Shown here: positions 1 through 8,715 of the stretch, piece by piece
Layout: each line of letters begins with the position of its first letter
Numbering within the stretch: position 1 is the first letter of the stretch
Source of the DNA: Paludibacteraceae bacterium
Lineage (GTDB): Bacteria; Bacteroidota; Bacteroidia; Bacteroidales; Paludibacteraceae
Direction: 5' to 3'
Assembly: GCA_024399495.1 (NCBI GenBank)
Contig: JAKSNY010000002.1
Coordinates: forward strand, 124,001 to 188,000
DNA length: 64,000 nucleotides
Program-made: the position numbers and the translations under genes
The notes under the pieces: model-generated
Seen by the model: only the letters and a program-made list of their open reading frames with translations
What the model was told of the DNA's origin: nothing
Databases searched by the model: none

Positions 1-826
1 AATCTTTTCTGCAATAATATAGTGACGTGGGGGATGTGAAAGGCAATCCGCAATATCCTTTCTTAAAATATGCTATTACCACATCATAATCTGTGTCACG
101 ACCTGCTGTTTTGGAATCAAAAAACCAAAATGCATCAGACGCTGTAGAGGCAGACCATACACCCGCCTTAATACAAAACTGACCTTGTTTTTTTTGATTG
201 TTGGCGTATGTAATATCCTTGCGCCTATCTGAATCTCTAGTTATCCATTTACTATTAAAAATACCTCTTGTAAAGAAATGTTTTTCTTTAGGAAGTTTAG
301 GGTTTGGACCTGAAAACAAATTAGATAACTTATCTGAACTTACGTCGCCAAAATTAATACCCTCATTGTCTCTCAAGTTATCGGTGAGCCATTGCTCTAT
401 ACCTGTTACGGCTCCTGCTGTATAAAGATTATAGACAATGGAATATTCTGTACCATTGGGTGTGTATTTATGAACATACTCTACCAATTGCTTAAAATAT
501 TTTTCTGTTTTAACATCAATCCACAAAAGGCAGAATCTTGGGTCATTCAACGACTCTTGTGCAAGATATTTTTTTAGTGTCATCACATTGCCTGTGCAGT
601 CCTGTTCTTTATAATATTTATCGTGCCCCACACACCAGTGAGAGCCTTTCACGTCATCTTTGGTTTTTACATCAATTTCCACACCATTGGCTCCATCGTT
701 AAGAGCGGCTGCAAGAGAGTATGGCCAATTGGCTCCGTGACCGATAAGCCAAATCGGACGCTGAGCACTGACACTGATAGCTACAGTAATACCTATAATC
801 GCTAAATAAATTTTTAATGTTTTCAT
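1..826 (-). CDS. Secreted sphingomyelinase D / GDPD-like phosphodiesterase (3' end beyond window)
   Basis: The 275 visible codons have no internal stop; the C-terminus lies past position 1. Residues 1-21 form a signal peptide ending SVSAQ, so the protein is exported. The enzyme follows the TIM-barrel phosphodiesterase pattern of spider and bacterial sphingomyelinase D: GHGAN with H30, the pair VEID (E50, D52) exactly 20 residues later as in the spider enzymes, a second histidine in VGHD (H68), and WIDVKT (D104) matching the FDLKT strand. In that family the two histidines are catalytic and E/D/D bind Mg. These residues are read directly; the substrate (sphingomyelin, ceramide phosphoethanolamine or another phosphodiester) is inference. 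Bacteroidota make sphingolipids, which gives a possible physiological substrate. A conventional GDPD or a PI-PLC is the alternative. Confidence 0.68.
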   Translation of the reverse strand, partial: MKTLKIYLAIIGITVAISVSAQRPIWLIGHGANWPYSLAAALNDGANGVEIDVKTKDDVKGSHWCVGHDKYYKEQDCTGNVMTLKKYLAQESLNDPRFCLLWIDVKTEKYFKQLVEYVHKYTPNGTEYSIVYNLYTAGAVTGIEQWLTDNLRDNEGINFGDVSSDKLSNLFSGPNPKLPKEKHFFTRGIFNSKWITRDSDRRKDITYANNQKKQGQFCIKAGVWSASTASDAFWFFDSKTAGRDTDYDVVIAYFKKGYCGLPFTSPTSLYYCRKD

Positions 827-854
827 TTTTTTAAATTTTATTTTTTTATTTTTT

Positions 855-1268
855 TTATTGCCTTGTAAATTCCCACGTATCCGACTCATCATCATCGTAA
901 ATGAATGTCAGCTTGTTTCCTGATACCGTATGCTTTACGCAATCATAATCTGATTCATCCTCCTTACCATCACCGTCTTCGTCATAGTATTTAAAACAGA
1001 ATGAATCTCCGTTTGTTTTCCAAAGCAGATCTATTATAATTTTAGTTGGTTCATCACTTGAATAGAAACTGTATTTCATAGTTCCATTTTCATTGATAAT
1101 GATATCAGTTGTAACGGTTACATCTAAACCTGCTATGGTTTCGTTGTGCCATGAACCTACTATATCTGATGGTGAATCGTTGTTTGAACTTTTTTTACAG
1201 CCGACACAAATAGTAGTCAGACAAATTGTTGCAATTAACACCACTGATAAAAATTTAACCTTTTTCAT
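855..1268 (-). CDS. Small lipocalin-like lipoprotein
   Basis: 137 residues. The N-terminal hydrophobic segment ends at a cysteine (VGCKK, C24), a lipobox, so a lipid-anchored envelope protein is expected. The body reads as a small antiparallel beta barrel: IVGSWHNETI near the mature start, then INENGTMKYSFYS and GNKLTFIYDDDESDTWEFTRQ, the strand pattern of lipocalin-like Bacteroidota lipoproteins. The region DEDGDGKEDESDYD is strongly acidic and looks like a calcium loop. It lies 33 bp downstream of the next lipoprotein gene on the same strand, and that neighbour shares the same export class. The function is unknown. Confidence 0.6.
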   Translation of the reverse strand: MKKVKFLSVVLIATICLTTICVGCKKSSNNDSPSDIVGSWHNETIAGLDVTVTTDIIINENGTMKYSFYSSDEPTKIIIDLLWKTNGDSFCFKYYDEDGDGKEDESDYDCVKHTVSGNKLTFIYDDDESDTWEFTRQ

Positions 1269-1301
1269 TGTATAATAATGTTATAAAAATAATATATGTT
1301 G

Positions 1302-2378
1302 TTATTTTTTATTCTGTACGCAACGTACATTCTGTCCGTAGTATTTAATAAAATCTAATTCGTAGTCGTTTAACGAATTATAATTATAACTGATACTGCG
1401 ACCATACGCAACATCGTCAATGCTCTCGTTAGCAGTTGCAGTCCAGAATGCGGCAGTGACACCTATATTAAGAATGTTTTTCCCATTGGAATAACCACCA
1501 GGCAAAGCGGAAAAAGCAAATCCGTTAGAACCATTTCCATTATTATACCAACCTGATTTTGTTTTCAAGAGTTTCCCTGCCATATTGACGATTATGGATA
1601 TCTTTGGTTCTATGTATTTTTTTAGTGTCTGCCATTCGTTTACAGTTGGAATATGCCATCCGTCAGGACAAATGCCTTGTCGGTCGCCAGTAAATTCTGA
1701 AGTTTGATTTTTCCCATTTTCCAAACCTACTGCCGCCGCCCAATTGTAAAGATAGCCAAGTGATTTGATTTGTGTGCTTGTCAAGTTGGAACCATGTTGT
1801 GTACTATACATATCCCAGTTGGCTTTATTAGTTGCATCTGTGTAGTACGGTGTAAAAACCGCATTCTCTGATGTTGGAATGGTGTTGTCTTCAAGCCAAG
1901 ACGCACTGTAAGCCTCAGAACCCTGAGCATATTTGTTACATCTCATATTTTCTGCCATCCAGTTCTGTTCTCCTATTTTTACCACAGGATATGTGTTTCC
2001 ACATACATCCACAATTTCTTTTGTTCCATACCTTATGATGGAGACAGTTGCAGTGTTGCCGTTCTTGTTATTGAATGTGATTGTTGCAGTAGTTACTGTA
2101 TCTAATGTGGACGCCTGAACCTTGACAATAAGTGTGGCATCTTTATTTCCGCTCTCCATTGACAGTGTACACCACTCGGCATCTGCTATGGCAGTCCACG
2201 AGTTGTTTGATTCTACTGTCAGAGTGTTTTCTCCACCGTCATTGTCAAAGATAAGCTCTTCAGGTGTGACGGCGAACTCAACAGGTGGTTCAGGAGTAGG
2301 CTCATTACTTTTTTTACACGCACTAAGAATCAGTAATATTATGGCCAATGTAGTAGAAATAAATTTTGATGTTTTCAT
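1302..2378 (-). CDS. BACON plus FISUMP-domain lipoprotein
   Basis: 358 residues. The signal peptide ends in a lipobox (LSACKK, C21). Residues about 30-115 form a BACON-type Ig-like domain: VTPEELIFDNDGGENTLTV, then NNSWTAIADAEWCTLS, typical of Bacteroidota surface lipoproteins. From about 120 to the end is a FISUMP (Fibrobacter succinogenes major paralogous) domain: YPVVKIGEQNWMAENMR, GYLYNWAAAV, CPDGWHIPTVNEW, and the terminal YYGQNVRCVQ. Members are exposed cell-surface proteins of unknown ligand. The start follows a spacer downstream of ftsE on the same strand. No partner outer-membrane transporter is nearby, so a role in glycan binding cannot be argued from context. Confidence 0.8.
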   Translation of the reverse strand: MKTSKFISTTLAIILLILSACKKSNEPTPEPPVEFAVTPEELIFDNDGGENTLTVESNNSWTAIADAEWCTLSMESGNKDATLIVKVQASTLDTVTTATITFNNKNGNTATVSIIRYGTKEIVDVCGNTYPVVKIGEQNWMAENMRCNKYAQGSEAYSASWLEDNTIPTSENAVFTPYYTDATNKANWDMYSTQHGSNLTSTQIKSLGYLYNWAAAVGLENGKNQTSEFTGDRQGICPDGWHIPTVNEWQTLKKYIEPKISIIVNMAGKLLKTKSGWYNNGNGSNGFAFSALPGGYSNGKNILNIGVTAAFWTATANESIDDVAYGRSISYNYNSLNDYELDFIKYYGQNVRCVQNKK

Positions 2379-2400
2379 TTTGTTTATATTTTTAATGTAT

Positions 2401-3105
2401 TTATATGTTATCCTCCACTGTTTCTGATGGTTTGGGAAGTGGTTTTATGTGCAGTGCGTTATTCTCTATATGAATCTCATTTGCAGGAAACTCTTGCAAC
2501 AGTCCTAAATTGTGGGTTGCCATAATTACTGTGGTTCCCTCTTTGCAAATCTTTTGCAATAACTCCATAAGTCCTTTGCCTGTTTCGGGGTCAAGGTTTC
2601 CTGTAGGCTCATCGGCAAGAATCAGTTTTGGTTTGTTGAGTAGGGCACGGGCAATTACAATACGCTGCTGCTCACCGCCAGATAGCTCATTTGGCATCTT
2701 ATAGCCTTTCTTTTGCATGCCAACTTCTTCCAAAACCTCTTTTATTCTATCTTCCATAGCATCTGTTCCGTGCCAATCGGTAGCCTTTAGAACAAACATA
2801 AGGTTATCCTTTACAGTACGGTCTGTAAGCAGTTGGAAATCTTGGAATATAATACCTATCTTACGTCTTAGATATGGTATTTCACTCTCGCGAATAAGAT
2901 TCATACTATAGTCAAATACATCTCCTTCGCCACGGTCAATAGGTAATTCTGCATAGATGGTCTTTAGAAAACTACTTTTACCTGCACCTACCTTACCTGT
3001 AAGGTACCAAAACTCGCTTTCACCTATCTCAAGATTTATGTTTTTTAACACAAGCTGGTCTTTTTGCCAGATATCTACGTTTTTATAATTTATGAGGGTA
3101 CTCAT
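2401..3105 (-). CDS. ftsE: FtsE-like ABC transporter ATPase
   Basis: 234 residues, the usual length for FtsE. All ABC ATPase motifs are present: Walker [10 protein letters not shown] (about 37-45), Q-loop IIFQD, signature LSGGEQQR, Walker B LILADEPT and the H-loop THN. FtsE pairs with the membrane protein FtsX to regulate cell-wall hydrolases at division. No ftsX is adjacent, so the assignment rests on sequence style; a MacB/LolD-type ATPase is possible. The start codon lies 23 bp inside the end of hisIE, so the gene is probably translated from the histidine operon transcript. Confidence 0.72.
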   Translation of the reverse strand: MSTLINYKNVDIWQKDQLVLKNINLEIGESEFWYLTGKVGAGKSSFLKTIYAELPIDRGEGDVFDYSMNLIRESEIPYLRRKIGIIFQDFQLLTDRTVKDNLMFVLKATDWHGTDAMEDRIKEVLEEVGMQKKGYKMPNELSGGEQQRIVIARALLNKPKLILADEPTGNLDPETGKGLMELLQKICKEGTTVIMATHNLGLLQEFPANEIHIENNALHIKPLPKPSETVEDNI

Positions 3106-3709
3106 CTTTTGTAACTTTATGACGTTTTTTTAAATCTATTGCTATGTCTTCTATGCTTAAACCTTTTGATGTAAGCAATACTATAAGGTGATACATTAGG
3201 TCAGATGCCTCGTATATTAGCCTGTCGTTTGTGCCGTTTGTAGCCTCAATGACGGTCTCCACTGCCTCTTCTCCAACTTTTTGTGCCATCTTATTTACTC
3301 CGGCTTTAAATAAAGAGGTGGTGTAAGAGCCTTCAGGCATCTCCTGATGGCGTTTTTCAATGAATTTTTGCAGAGTCTTGATAAACATAATGCTGTCTGC
3401 CTCATTAACCTCATCAAAGCAGGTGTCTGAACCTGTGTGGCATACCGGTCCATCGGGGTGGACTTTTATAAGAAGTGTATCGTTATCACAATCCTCTTTA
3501 AGAGAGACTACATGCAGAAAATTACCGCTGGTCTCACCTTTGGTCCATAAACATTGGCGTGAGCGGCTCCAAAATGTTACCTTGCCTGTCTCTTGTGTCT
3601 TTTTTAGTGATTCCTCATTCATATATCCAAGCATCAGCACTTTGAGAGTGTTGGCATCCTGAATAATGGCTGGAATCAAACCTCCTTGTTTCTTAAAATC
3701 TAAAGTCAT
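3083..3709 (-). CDS. hisIE: Bifunctional phosphoribosyl-AMP cyclohydrolase / phosphoribosyl-ATP pyrophosphatase
   Basis: 208 residues carrying steps two and three of histidine biosynthesis on one chain. The N-terminal half is His[17 protein letters not shown] and the metal-binding cysteine region [12 protein letters not shown]. The C-terminal half is HisE, an all-helical MazG-like NTP pyrophosphatase: [13 protein letters not shown] and [16 protein letters not shown] with the acidic residues that bind Mg. This fused form is usual in Bacteroidota. It is the last his gene of the set hisH-hisA-hisF-hisIE on the minus strand; a 219-bp repeat-filled spacer separates it from hisF, and it overlaps ftsE downstream. 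Confidence 0.95.
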   Translation of the reverse strand: MTLDFKKQGGLIPAIIQDANTLKVLMLGYMNEESLKKTQETGKVTFWSRSRQCLWTKGETSGNFLHVVSLKEDCDNDTLLIKVHPDGPVCHTGSDTCFDEVNEADSIMFIKTLQKFIEKRHQEMPEGSYTTSLFKAGVNKMAQKVGEEAVETVIEATNGTNDRLIYEASDLMYHLIVLLTSKGLSIEDIAIDLKKRHKVTKDEYPHKL

Positions 3710-3833
3710 AAATTTTTATATATAATTTTTAGTATTCCGCAACTTGAAAGGAAAAATTTATGATTTTCTCCTTTTTTACGGGGAGAACCCCCTCGCCAAG
3801 CGTTCGGGCTATCGCCCTCTGTCGCTTCGCTCC

Positions 3834-3900
3834 TCATACATCATACATCATACATCATACATCATACATTACGAGATTCTTCGTTTCACTCAGAATGACG
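3834..3900. repeat. TCATACA heptad array followed by GAGAT...ATGACG palindrome
   Basis: Five tandem copies of TCATACA (3834-3870) run directly into an imperfect palindrome at 3871-3900, ACGAGATTC...GAATGACG. The upstream stretch 3770-3833 is GC-richer and contains further short hairpins (GGGGAGAACCCCC, GGGCTATCGCCC). The same heptad-palindrome order recurs at 4724-4783. The repeat fills the hisF-hisIE gap. No coding function is visible. Confidence 0.85.
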
Positions 3901-3928
3901 TGAAGAGATGTGATGTGACGTGATGATA

Positions 3929-4684
3929 TTATCGTACTGTAATCCCATTATCTTTTAGGTAACTTTTCAGCTCCTTGATATTGATTTCTCCAAAGTGGAA
4001 AACGCTGGCGGCAAGAGCCGCGTCTGCCTGTCCAATAAGGAATGCATCTTTAAAATCTTCCATCTTGCCTGCACCGCCCGATGCTATTACAGGAATGTTA
4101 AGCTCATTATGTAGGCGTAAAAGGGCATCGTTAGGGTAGCCTTGCTTAACGCCATCGTGGCTCATACTTGTAAACAGAATCTCACCTGCACCACGTTCTT
4201 GAGCCTCACGTGCCCAATCAAACAGTTTTTTATCTGTAGGCTTGTGACCGCCGTTTATGTAACAAGTCCAATCTCCAGGGGCATCTTCCTTGCCATCTAT
4301 GGCAACCACACACACTTGAGAGCCAAAGTTTTTAGCTATATCTGTAATAAGTTGCGGGTTACGTAGTGCGGCAGAATTTATAGATACCTTGTCTGCACCT
4401 GCGTTAAGCAGTTTATCCACATCGGAGAGTTCATTTATACCACCACCTACTGTAAATGGAATGCTTACATTTGCCGCTACACGCTTTACTACATCTACAA
4501 AGGTTTTTCTGCCCTCATACGATGCTGTAATGTCAAGAAACACAAGCTCATCCGCTCCTGCCTCACTATACTGCTTTCCCATCTCCACAGGGTCTCCTGC
4601 ATCACGGAAATTTACAAAATTAACACCCTTGACGGTTTTTCCGTCTTTTACGTCCAAACATGGAATAATACGCTTCGCTAACAT
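3929..4684 (-). CDS. hisF: Imidazole glycerol phosphate synthase, cyclase subunit
   Basis: 251 residues, standard HisF length. It is a (beta/alpha)8 barrel with the two catalytic aspartates in conserved contexts: [15 protein letters not shown] near the N-terminus and VVAIDGK mid-barrel. The phosphate-binding glycines are in FTVGGGI and VIASGGAGK. HisF closes the imidazole ring with ammonia supplied by HisH, yielding IGP and AICAR. The partner hisH lies two genes upstream on the same strand. AICAR feeds purine synthesis, in keeping with the nearby purU. Confidence 0.96.
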   Translation of the reverse strand: MLAKRIIPCLDVKDGKTVKGVNFVNFRDAGDPVEMGKQYSEAGADELVFLDITASYEGRKTFVDVVKRVAANVSIPFTVGGGINELSDVDKLLNAGADKVSINSAALRNPQLITDIAKNFGSQVCVVAIDGKEDAPGDWTCYINGGHKPTDKKLFDWAREAQERGAGEILFTSMSHDGVKQGYPNDALLRLHNELNIPVIASGGAGKMEDFKDAFLIGQADAALAASVFHFGEINIKELKSYLKDNGITVR

Positions 4685-4723
4685 ACGGCAATCATATTTA
4701 TTTTGTGATTTGTTTATTCGAGT

Positions 4724-4783
4724 TCATACATCATACATTATACATCATACATTACGAGATCCTTCGTTTCACTCAGGATGACG
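4724..4783. repeat. TCATACA heptad array plus GAGAT...ATGACG palindrome, second copy
   Basis: About four degenerate TCATACA units (4724-4753) are followed at 4754-4783 by the same palindrome as at 3871. The palindrome differs at two positions, and the two changes compensate across the stem (GATTC/GAATG against GATCC/GGATG). It lies between hisA and hisF. Confidence 0.85.
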
Positions 4784-4786
4784 AAA

Positions 4787-5503
4787 TTAGAATTGTCTTA
4801 ATTCCTTAACTTTTATCTTCCCTTCATATATCGCTTTGCCAAAAATTACGGCAGGAACGCCGGCTGCATCAAGTGCCTTTATGTCTGCCATTGAGCTTAC
4901 ACCGCCGCTTGCAATAAGGTGCAGGGTAGGGTGCTTAGCCAAAATATCCTTGTAAAGTTCTATAGACGGACCTTTTAACATACCGTCCTTTGCTATATCG
5001 GTGCAGATAACCTTGCTTACACCTTTTTGTATATAGTCTTTCAAAAAATCAAATAAATCTACCGTTGTGTTCTCTATCCAACCCGATACTGCAATTTTCC
5101 GCTCCTTAACATCTGCTCCTAATATAATTCTGCCACTGCCGTAGCGTTTTAGCCAGCCTTCAAAAACATCGGGGTTCTTAACTGCGATACTGCCACCTGT
5201 AATCATAGAGGCTCCGCTCTCAAACGCAATACGCAAGTCATCATCTGTTTTAAGACCGCCGCCAAAATCAATAGTAAGATTAGTGGCAGAGGCTATACTC
5301 TCAAGAGCCTTGTAATTTACAATGTGAGACGCTTTGGCACCGTCCAAATCAACTACGTGCAGACGCTTAATCCCCACATCTTCAAAGCGTTTAGCCATAT
5401 CGGCAGGGTTTTCTCCGTACACCTTTTTAGTGTTGTAATCACCCTGTGAAAGCCTTACGCATTTTCCGTCAATAATATCTATGGCAGGAATAAGCTCAAT
5501 CAT
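4787..5503 (-). CDS. hisA: ProFAR isomerase
   Basis: 238 residues, a HisA barrel isomerising ProFAR to PRFAR, the substrate of HisF/HisH. The N-terminal [18 protein letters not shown] holds the first catalytic aspartate; the second half has [10 protein letters not shown] with the second aspartate, and ASGGVSS and GKAIYEGKI for phosphate binding. The start abuts the hisH stop (3 bp apart), so the two are cotranscribed. The 3' side is a repeat-filled gap before hisF. Confidence 0.96.
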   Translation of the reverse strand: MIELIPAIDIIDGKCVRLSQGDYNTKKVYGENPADMAKRFEDVGIKRLHVVDLDGAKASHIVNYKALESIASATNLTIDFGGGLKTDDDLRIAFESGASMITGGSIAVKNPDVFEGWLKRYGSGRIILGADVKERKIAVSGWIENTTVDLFDFLKDYIQKGVSKVICTDIAKDGMLKGPSIELYKDILAKHPTLHLIASGGVSSMADIKALDAAGVPAVIFGKAIYEGKIKVKELRQF

Positions 5504-5506
5504 AAA

Positions 5507-6094
5507 CTACAAAGTTAAGAAATTTTTTAGAATTTTACTGCCTATTTCACCGCTTTTTTCGGGGTGGAACTGTGTGGCGTAAAAATTATCCTTGTTAAGC
5601 GATGCACTAAAAGTATCTATATAGTCTGTCTGTGCTATTGTACCGGCACATAAAGGCACATAATAACTATGCACAAAATATACAAACTTGTTATCCTCAA
5701 TTCCTCTCATCAAACCCGATTTAAGACCATATATCTGATTCCAACCCATGTGCGGAATTTTCTCCCTCTCTTTAGGCTCAAATTTTTTAACATCAATATC
5801 AAATATGCCAAGACAGTCTGCATTACCCTCATCAGAGTGGCGGCACATAAGCTGCATTCCAAGGCAAATTCCAAGTACAGGCTGTTTTAAACCCTTTATG
5901 GTGGCATCAAGTCCGCTTTTACGCAGATAATCCATAGTGGTGGATGCCTCGCCTACGCCAGGAAATATAACTTTATCTGCCTTGGTAATCAGTTCTTTAT
6001 CATCTGTCACCAAAGGCTCAACCCCCTCACGGCGTAGTGCATGCACCACACTGTAAATGTTTCCTGCGTTATATTTTATCACAACAACCATCAT
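5507..6094 (-). CDS. hisH: Imidazole glycerol phosphate synthase, glutaminase subunit
   Basis: 195 residues, class I glutamine amidotransferase. The triad is visible: nucleophile C77 in GICLGMQLM, and H177/E179 in FHPEKS. The oxyanion strand region is FPGVGEAS. It supplies ammonia to HisF. The gene starts with two adjacent Met codons (6094 and 6091), and the first lies in the edge of a TCATACA repeat array, so the true start may be 6091. It is the first his gene of the cluster; hisG, hisD, hisC and hisB are not in this window. Confidence 0.95.
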   Translation of the reverse strand: MMVVVIKYNAGNIYSVVHALRREGVEPLVTDDKELITKADKVIFPGVGEASTTMDYLRKSGLDATIKGLKQPVLGICLGMQLMCRHSDEGNADCLGIFDIDVKKFEPKEREKIPHMGWNQIYGLKSGLMRGIEDNKFVYFVHSYYVPLCAGTIAQTDYIDTFSASLNKDNFYATQFHPEKSGEIGSKILKNFLTL

Positions 6095-6118
6095 ACATCA
6101 TACATCATACATCATACA
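6091..6118. repeat. TCATACA heptad array, four units
   Basis: Four TCATACA copies fill the whole purU-hisH gap and touch the hisH start codon on one side and the purU stop on the other. No GAGAT palindrome is attached here. Confidence 0.85.
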
Positions 6119-6988
6119 TCACCCGAATACTATCGTTTTATTCTTATACACTAATATTTTTCGTTCTATGTGTTTCTCAACTGCACGTGAGAGTACCACC
6201 TTTTCAAGGTCTTGCCCCTTGCTTATAAGGTTCTCTATTGTATCTTTATGAGATATGCGTGCCACGTCCTGCTTTATAATAGGACCTGCATCAAGTTCCT
6301 CTGTTACATAGTGGCTTGTAGCCCCAATTATTTTGACACCTCTCTCAAATGCGGCATGATAAGGTTTTGCACCCACAAATGCAGGCAGGAAAGAGTGGTG
6401 TATGTTAATTATTTTATTAGGGTAACGCTTAATCATCTCCGGCGATATGATTTGCATATAACGTGCAAGCACACAGAATGTTATACCATTATCTGCCAAT
6501 AATTGCATCTCTTTGGCTTCCATCTCCGCCTTGTTATCCTTAGTTATTGGGAAACAATAGAAAGGTATGCCGAATTTCTTGGCTATATGCTCCAAATCGG
6601 GGTGATTGCTTATAACAAGAGGAATCTCCACATTCCAATCGCCAGCCTCATAGTGTGCCAAAAGGTCGTACATACAGTGGGCGGATTTAGATACAAACAG
6701 AGCCATTCTTGGTTTCTGGGAATGGAAATAGATTTGAAAATCCATACTGTATTTTTGGGCTATAAGGGTGGAGAAATACTCTATAATCTTATCTCTTGGA
6801 ATTAAAAAGCCCTCCAATTCCCACTCAATTCGCATAAAAAACACCTTTTGAACGGTATCTGTATGCTGGTCAAGGTAGATAATGTTACCCTTGTTTACAT
6901 TTATAAACTCTGTAACTGTGGCTATAATACCTTGTTTATCAGGGCAATGCAGTAGCAGTACAGCAGTATCTTTACTTTGTTTTATCAT
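6119..6988 (-). CDS. purU: Formyltetrahydrofolate deformylase
   Basis: 289 residues from the ATG at 6988; an upstream in-frame ATG at 7012 would add eight residues that do not fit the family. The N-terminal ACT domain begins LLLHCPDKQGIIATVTEF. The C-terminal formyltransferase fold shows NIHHSFLPAFVGAKPYHAA, with the N-H of the catalytic site, and GATSHYVTEELDAGPII with the aspartate. PurU hydrolyses 10-formyl-THF to formate and THF. It lies immediately upstream of hisH on the same strand, which links one-carbon, purine and histidine metabolism. Confidence 0.95.
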   Translation of the reverse strand: MIKQSKDTAVLLLHCPDKQGIIATVTEFINVNKGNIIYLDQHTDTVQKVFFMRIEWELEGFLIPRDKIIEYFSTLIAQKYSMDFQIYFHSQKPRMALFVSKSAHCMYDLLAHYEAGDWNVEIPLVISNHPDLEHIAKKFGIPFYCFPITKDNKAEMEAKEMQLLADNGITFCVLARYMQIISPEMIKRYPNKIINIHHSFLPAFVGAKPYHAAFERGVKIIGATSHYVTEELDAGPIIKQDVARISHKDTIENLISKGQDLEKVVLSRAVEKHIERKILVYKNKTIVFG

Positions 6989-7012
6989 AACACAAAACTT
7001 CTCAAAAAACAA

Positions 7013-7226
7013 ACTACAAAAATACTAAAAAAAATCATTAAATATTGCATATTTACCTAAATAGCATAAAAATTACGCCAAGGGAACAGTTTACAACTGC
7101 GTGCAGAACATTGGTTGATAGGTTATTACAGCCAATGGAAGACTAAGATTAGCCAAGTGCAAAAAAATAACCGTGTATGTAATGTTACATGTGTGTAATG
7201 ATAAATATTGTGAGTAGCGTTCTTTG
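7013..7226. other. Intergenic, nothing recognised
   Basis: This AT-rich stretch lies between purU and the inverted-repeat cassette. I see no ORF with coding character and no clear RNA. It should hold the purU promoter on the minus strand, but no good TAnnTTTG box was picked out. Confidence 0.4.
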
Positions 7227-7264
7227 AAATTTTGGAATTATCGGGGTGGGTACGCAGATGGGGA

Positions 7265-7296
7265 TTTGCGTATCTAATAAATATGTGCTATATTTG
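7265..7296 (+). promoter_or_regulatory. Bacteroidota promoter of the ORF6N-RhuM-PLD gene
   Basis: TTTG at 7265-7268, a 20-bp spacer, then TATATTTG at 7289-7296. This is the full consensus for the primary sigma factor of Bacteroidota. Transcription would start near 7303, leaving a leader of about 115 nt before the ATG at 7419. Confidence 0.7.
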
Positions 7297-7300
7297 CACC

Positions 7301-7393
7301 ATTGTGTCACTTAGTTGACAGCCACAATATTTGGTGACGCATAAATCATGACTAGCCTTACATGATTGAGTGGTAGAATCCGTTTGGGTTCTA
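7301..7393 (+). other. Leader with three stem-loops
   Basis: Three successive inverted repeats lie between promoter and gene: ATTGTG/CACAAT (7301-7306, 7323-7328), ATCATG/CATGAT (7345-7350, 7361-7366) and TAGAATCC/GGGTTCTA with a GTTT loop (7374-7381, 7386-7393). The last is an 8-bp stem including one G-U pair. No poly-U tract follows, so it is not a simple terminator. It may be an untranslated regulatory leader or a protein-binding site. Confidence 0.45.
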
Positions 7394-7418
7394 TGGTTTT
7401 AGTTATGAATATGCGTAT

Positions 7419-8660
7419 ATGGACAAAAATCTTAAATTTTACGAAATCCGTAGGCATCGGGTTCTGTTAGACAGAGACCTGGCTGCGGTGTTTGGAGTGG
7501 AGACCAAACGTATGAACGAGCAAGTCAAAAGGAACAAAGAGAAGTTTCCTTTAGATTCAGTGTTTCAATTATCAAAAGAGGAGTGGAAAAATTTATTAAA
7601 TTTTAGTTTGATGCCGAAAATTGCGACATCAAGCAACACTGGAAGGGGAGGTGTACGGAAACTTCCTTTTGCCTTCACAGAGTCTGGCGTTCAGGTACTG
7701 AAAACTCTTATTAAAAGCAACGTGGATATTGACTTTTCTGATGAGCCGCCACTGCCTGTTATTTATGAAAAATCGTGGAATGAGGGTGTTGTGGTGCTGT
7801 ATCAGCCAGACGAGACATTGAACTTGGAAGTGAGAGTTGATAGTGAAACAGTGTGGCTTACGCAAGAGCAAATTGCATTTCTTTTTGACAGTAGCAAGTC
7901 AAATATCAGTGAGCATTTGAGCAATATTTATGATTGTAACGAACTCTCAGAAAGGGCAACTGTTCGGAAATTCCGAACAGTTCAAATTGAGGGTGGTCGG
8001 TCAATCAGCCGAGATATAAATTACTATAATCTTGATGCAATAATATCGGTTGGTTTTAGGGTTAATACTACTCGTGGTATCAAATTCCGTCAGTGGGCAA
8101 ATGCTGTCATTAAGCAGCAAATATTATTACATTGCAATGCAGATTTTGAAACTAGGGCACTGCATAGTGAGATGAATCATCGTTTGTCTGAACATGAGGT
8201 AAGATTACGTAATGTAGAAAAACAGTTGGATTGTTTTTCAAATAAATCTCTCCCATCAGTGGAACGTATTTTTATGAGTGGGGAGCTATATGATGCGTAT
8301 GCACTGATAACGGATATAATAGCATCTGCACAGAAACGCTTGGTGTTGATAGATAATTATATGGATTCAAGCGTGCTTAAGATGCTTACAAAACGTAATG
8401 CTAATGTCTCTGTAACATTATATACCAGTGGCAGAAGTTATAACAATGATGAGTTTAGACTTGCGGTAGAAAAGTTTAAGACACAATACGGAACGGTAGA
8501 TGTGGAGCAAATGAGTATGGTTCACGATAGATACTTGATAGCGGACTCTGACGTGTACTCATTAGGAGCATCATTTAAGGATGCAGGTAAAAAACTTTTT
8601 GGAATGTTCAAGATAGAGTTTACTCCAGACGAGGTGCTTGCAAAAATAAGGGTATCATAG
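7419..8660 (+). CDS. ORF6N-RhuM-PLD-like three-domain protein
   Basis: 413 residues. Residues 1-105 are an ORF6N domain (FYEIRRHRVLLDRDLAAVFGV, then KLPFAFTESGVQVLKTLI), a DNA-binding module common in phage and mobile elements. Residues about 120-245 are a RhuM/virulence-protein domain (VWLTQEQIAFLFDSSKSNIS, ISRDINYYNLDAIISVGFRV, FRQWANAVIKQQ). Residues about 265-413 are phospholipase-D-like: SAQKRLVLIDNYMD and VHDRYLIADSDVYSLGASFKD, a single HxD-type half-site resembling HKD nucleases. Each domain is known; having all three in one chain between inverted repeats is unusual. A mobile-element regulator or a DNA-targeting defence protein is plausible; neither is shown. Confidence 0.8.
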   Translation: MDKNLKFYEIRRHRVLLDRDLAAVFGVETKRMNEQVKRNKEKFPLDSVFQLSKEEWKNLLNFSLMPKIATSSNTGRGGVRKLPFAFTESGVQVLKTLIKSNVDIDFSDEPPLPVIYEKSWNEGVVVLYQPDETLNLEVRVDSETVWLTQEQIAFLFDSSKSNISEHLSNIYDCNELSERATVRKFRTVQIEGGRSISRDINYYNLDAIISVGFRVNTTRGIKFRQWANAVIKQQILLHCNADFETRALHSEMNHRLSEHEVRLRNVEKQLDCFSNKSLPSVERIFMSGELYDAYALITDIIASAQKRLVLIDNYMDSSVLKMLTKRNANVSVTLYTSGRSYNNDEFRLAVEKFKTQYGTVDVEQMSMVHDRYLIADSDVYSLGASFKDAGKKLFGMFKIEFTPDEVLAKIRVS

Positions 8661-8715
8661 AGGACTGCATGATAAAAATTTATTTCCGGTAATTCCAAAA
8701 TTTTAGGTGGAGTTA

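Larger units (their letters stand above)
7227..8703 (+). mobile_element. Candidate cassette bounded by 18-bp inverted repeats
   Basis: Left end 7227-7244 (AAATTTTGGAATTATCGG) and right end 8686-8703 are inverse complements with one mismatch. They enclose one promoter, a structured leader and one three-domain gene, 1,477 bp in all. No transposase is encoded, and no target-site duplication is evident by eye. It is either a non-autonomous mobile cassette or a coincidental pair of arms; the match length and placement, just outside the promoter and just past the stop codon, favour a unit. Confidence 0.5.

Noticed and set aside
1-826. PI-specific phospholipase C
   Set aside because: The E/D pair 20 residues after the first histidine and the WIDVKT strand fit SMase D/GDPD better than the X-Y box of PI-PLC.
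3834-3870. CRISPR array
   Set aside because: The heptads are contiguous with no spacers, and no cas genes are present.
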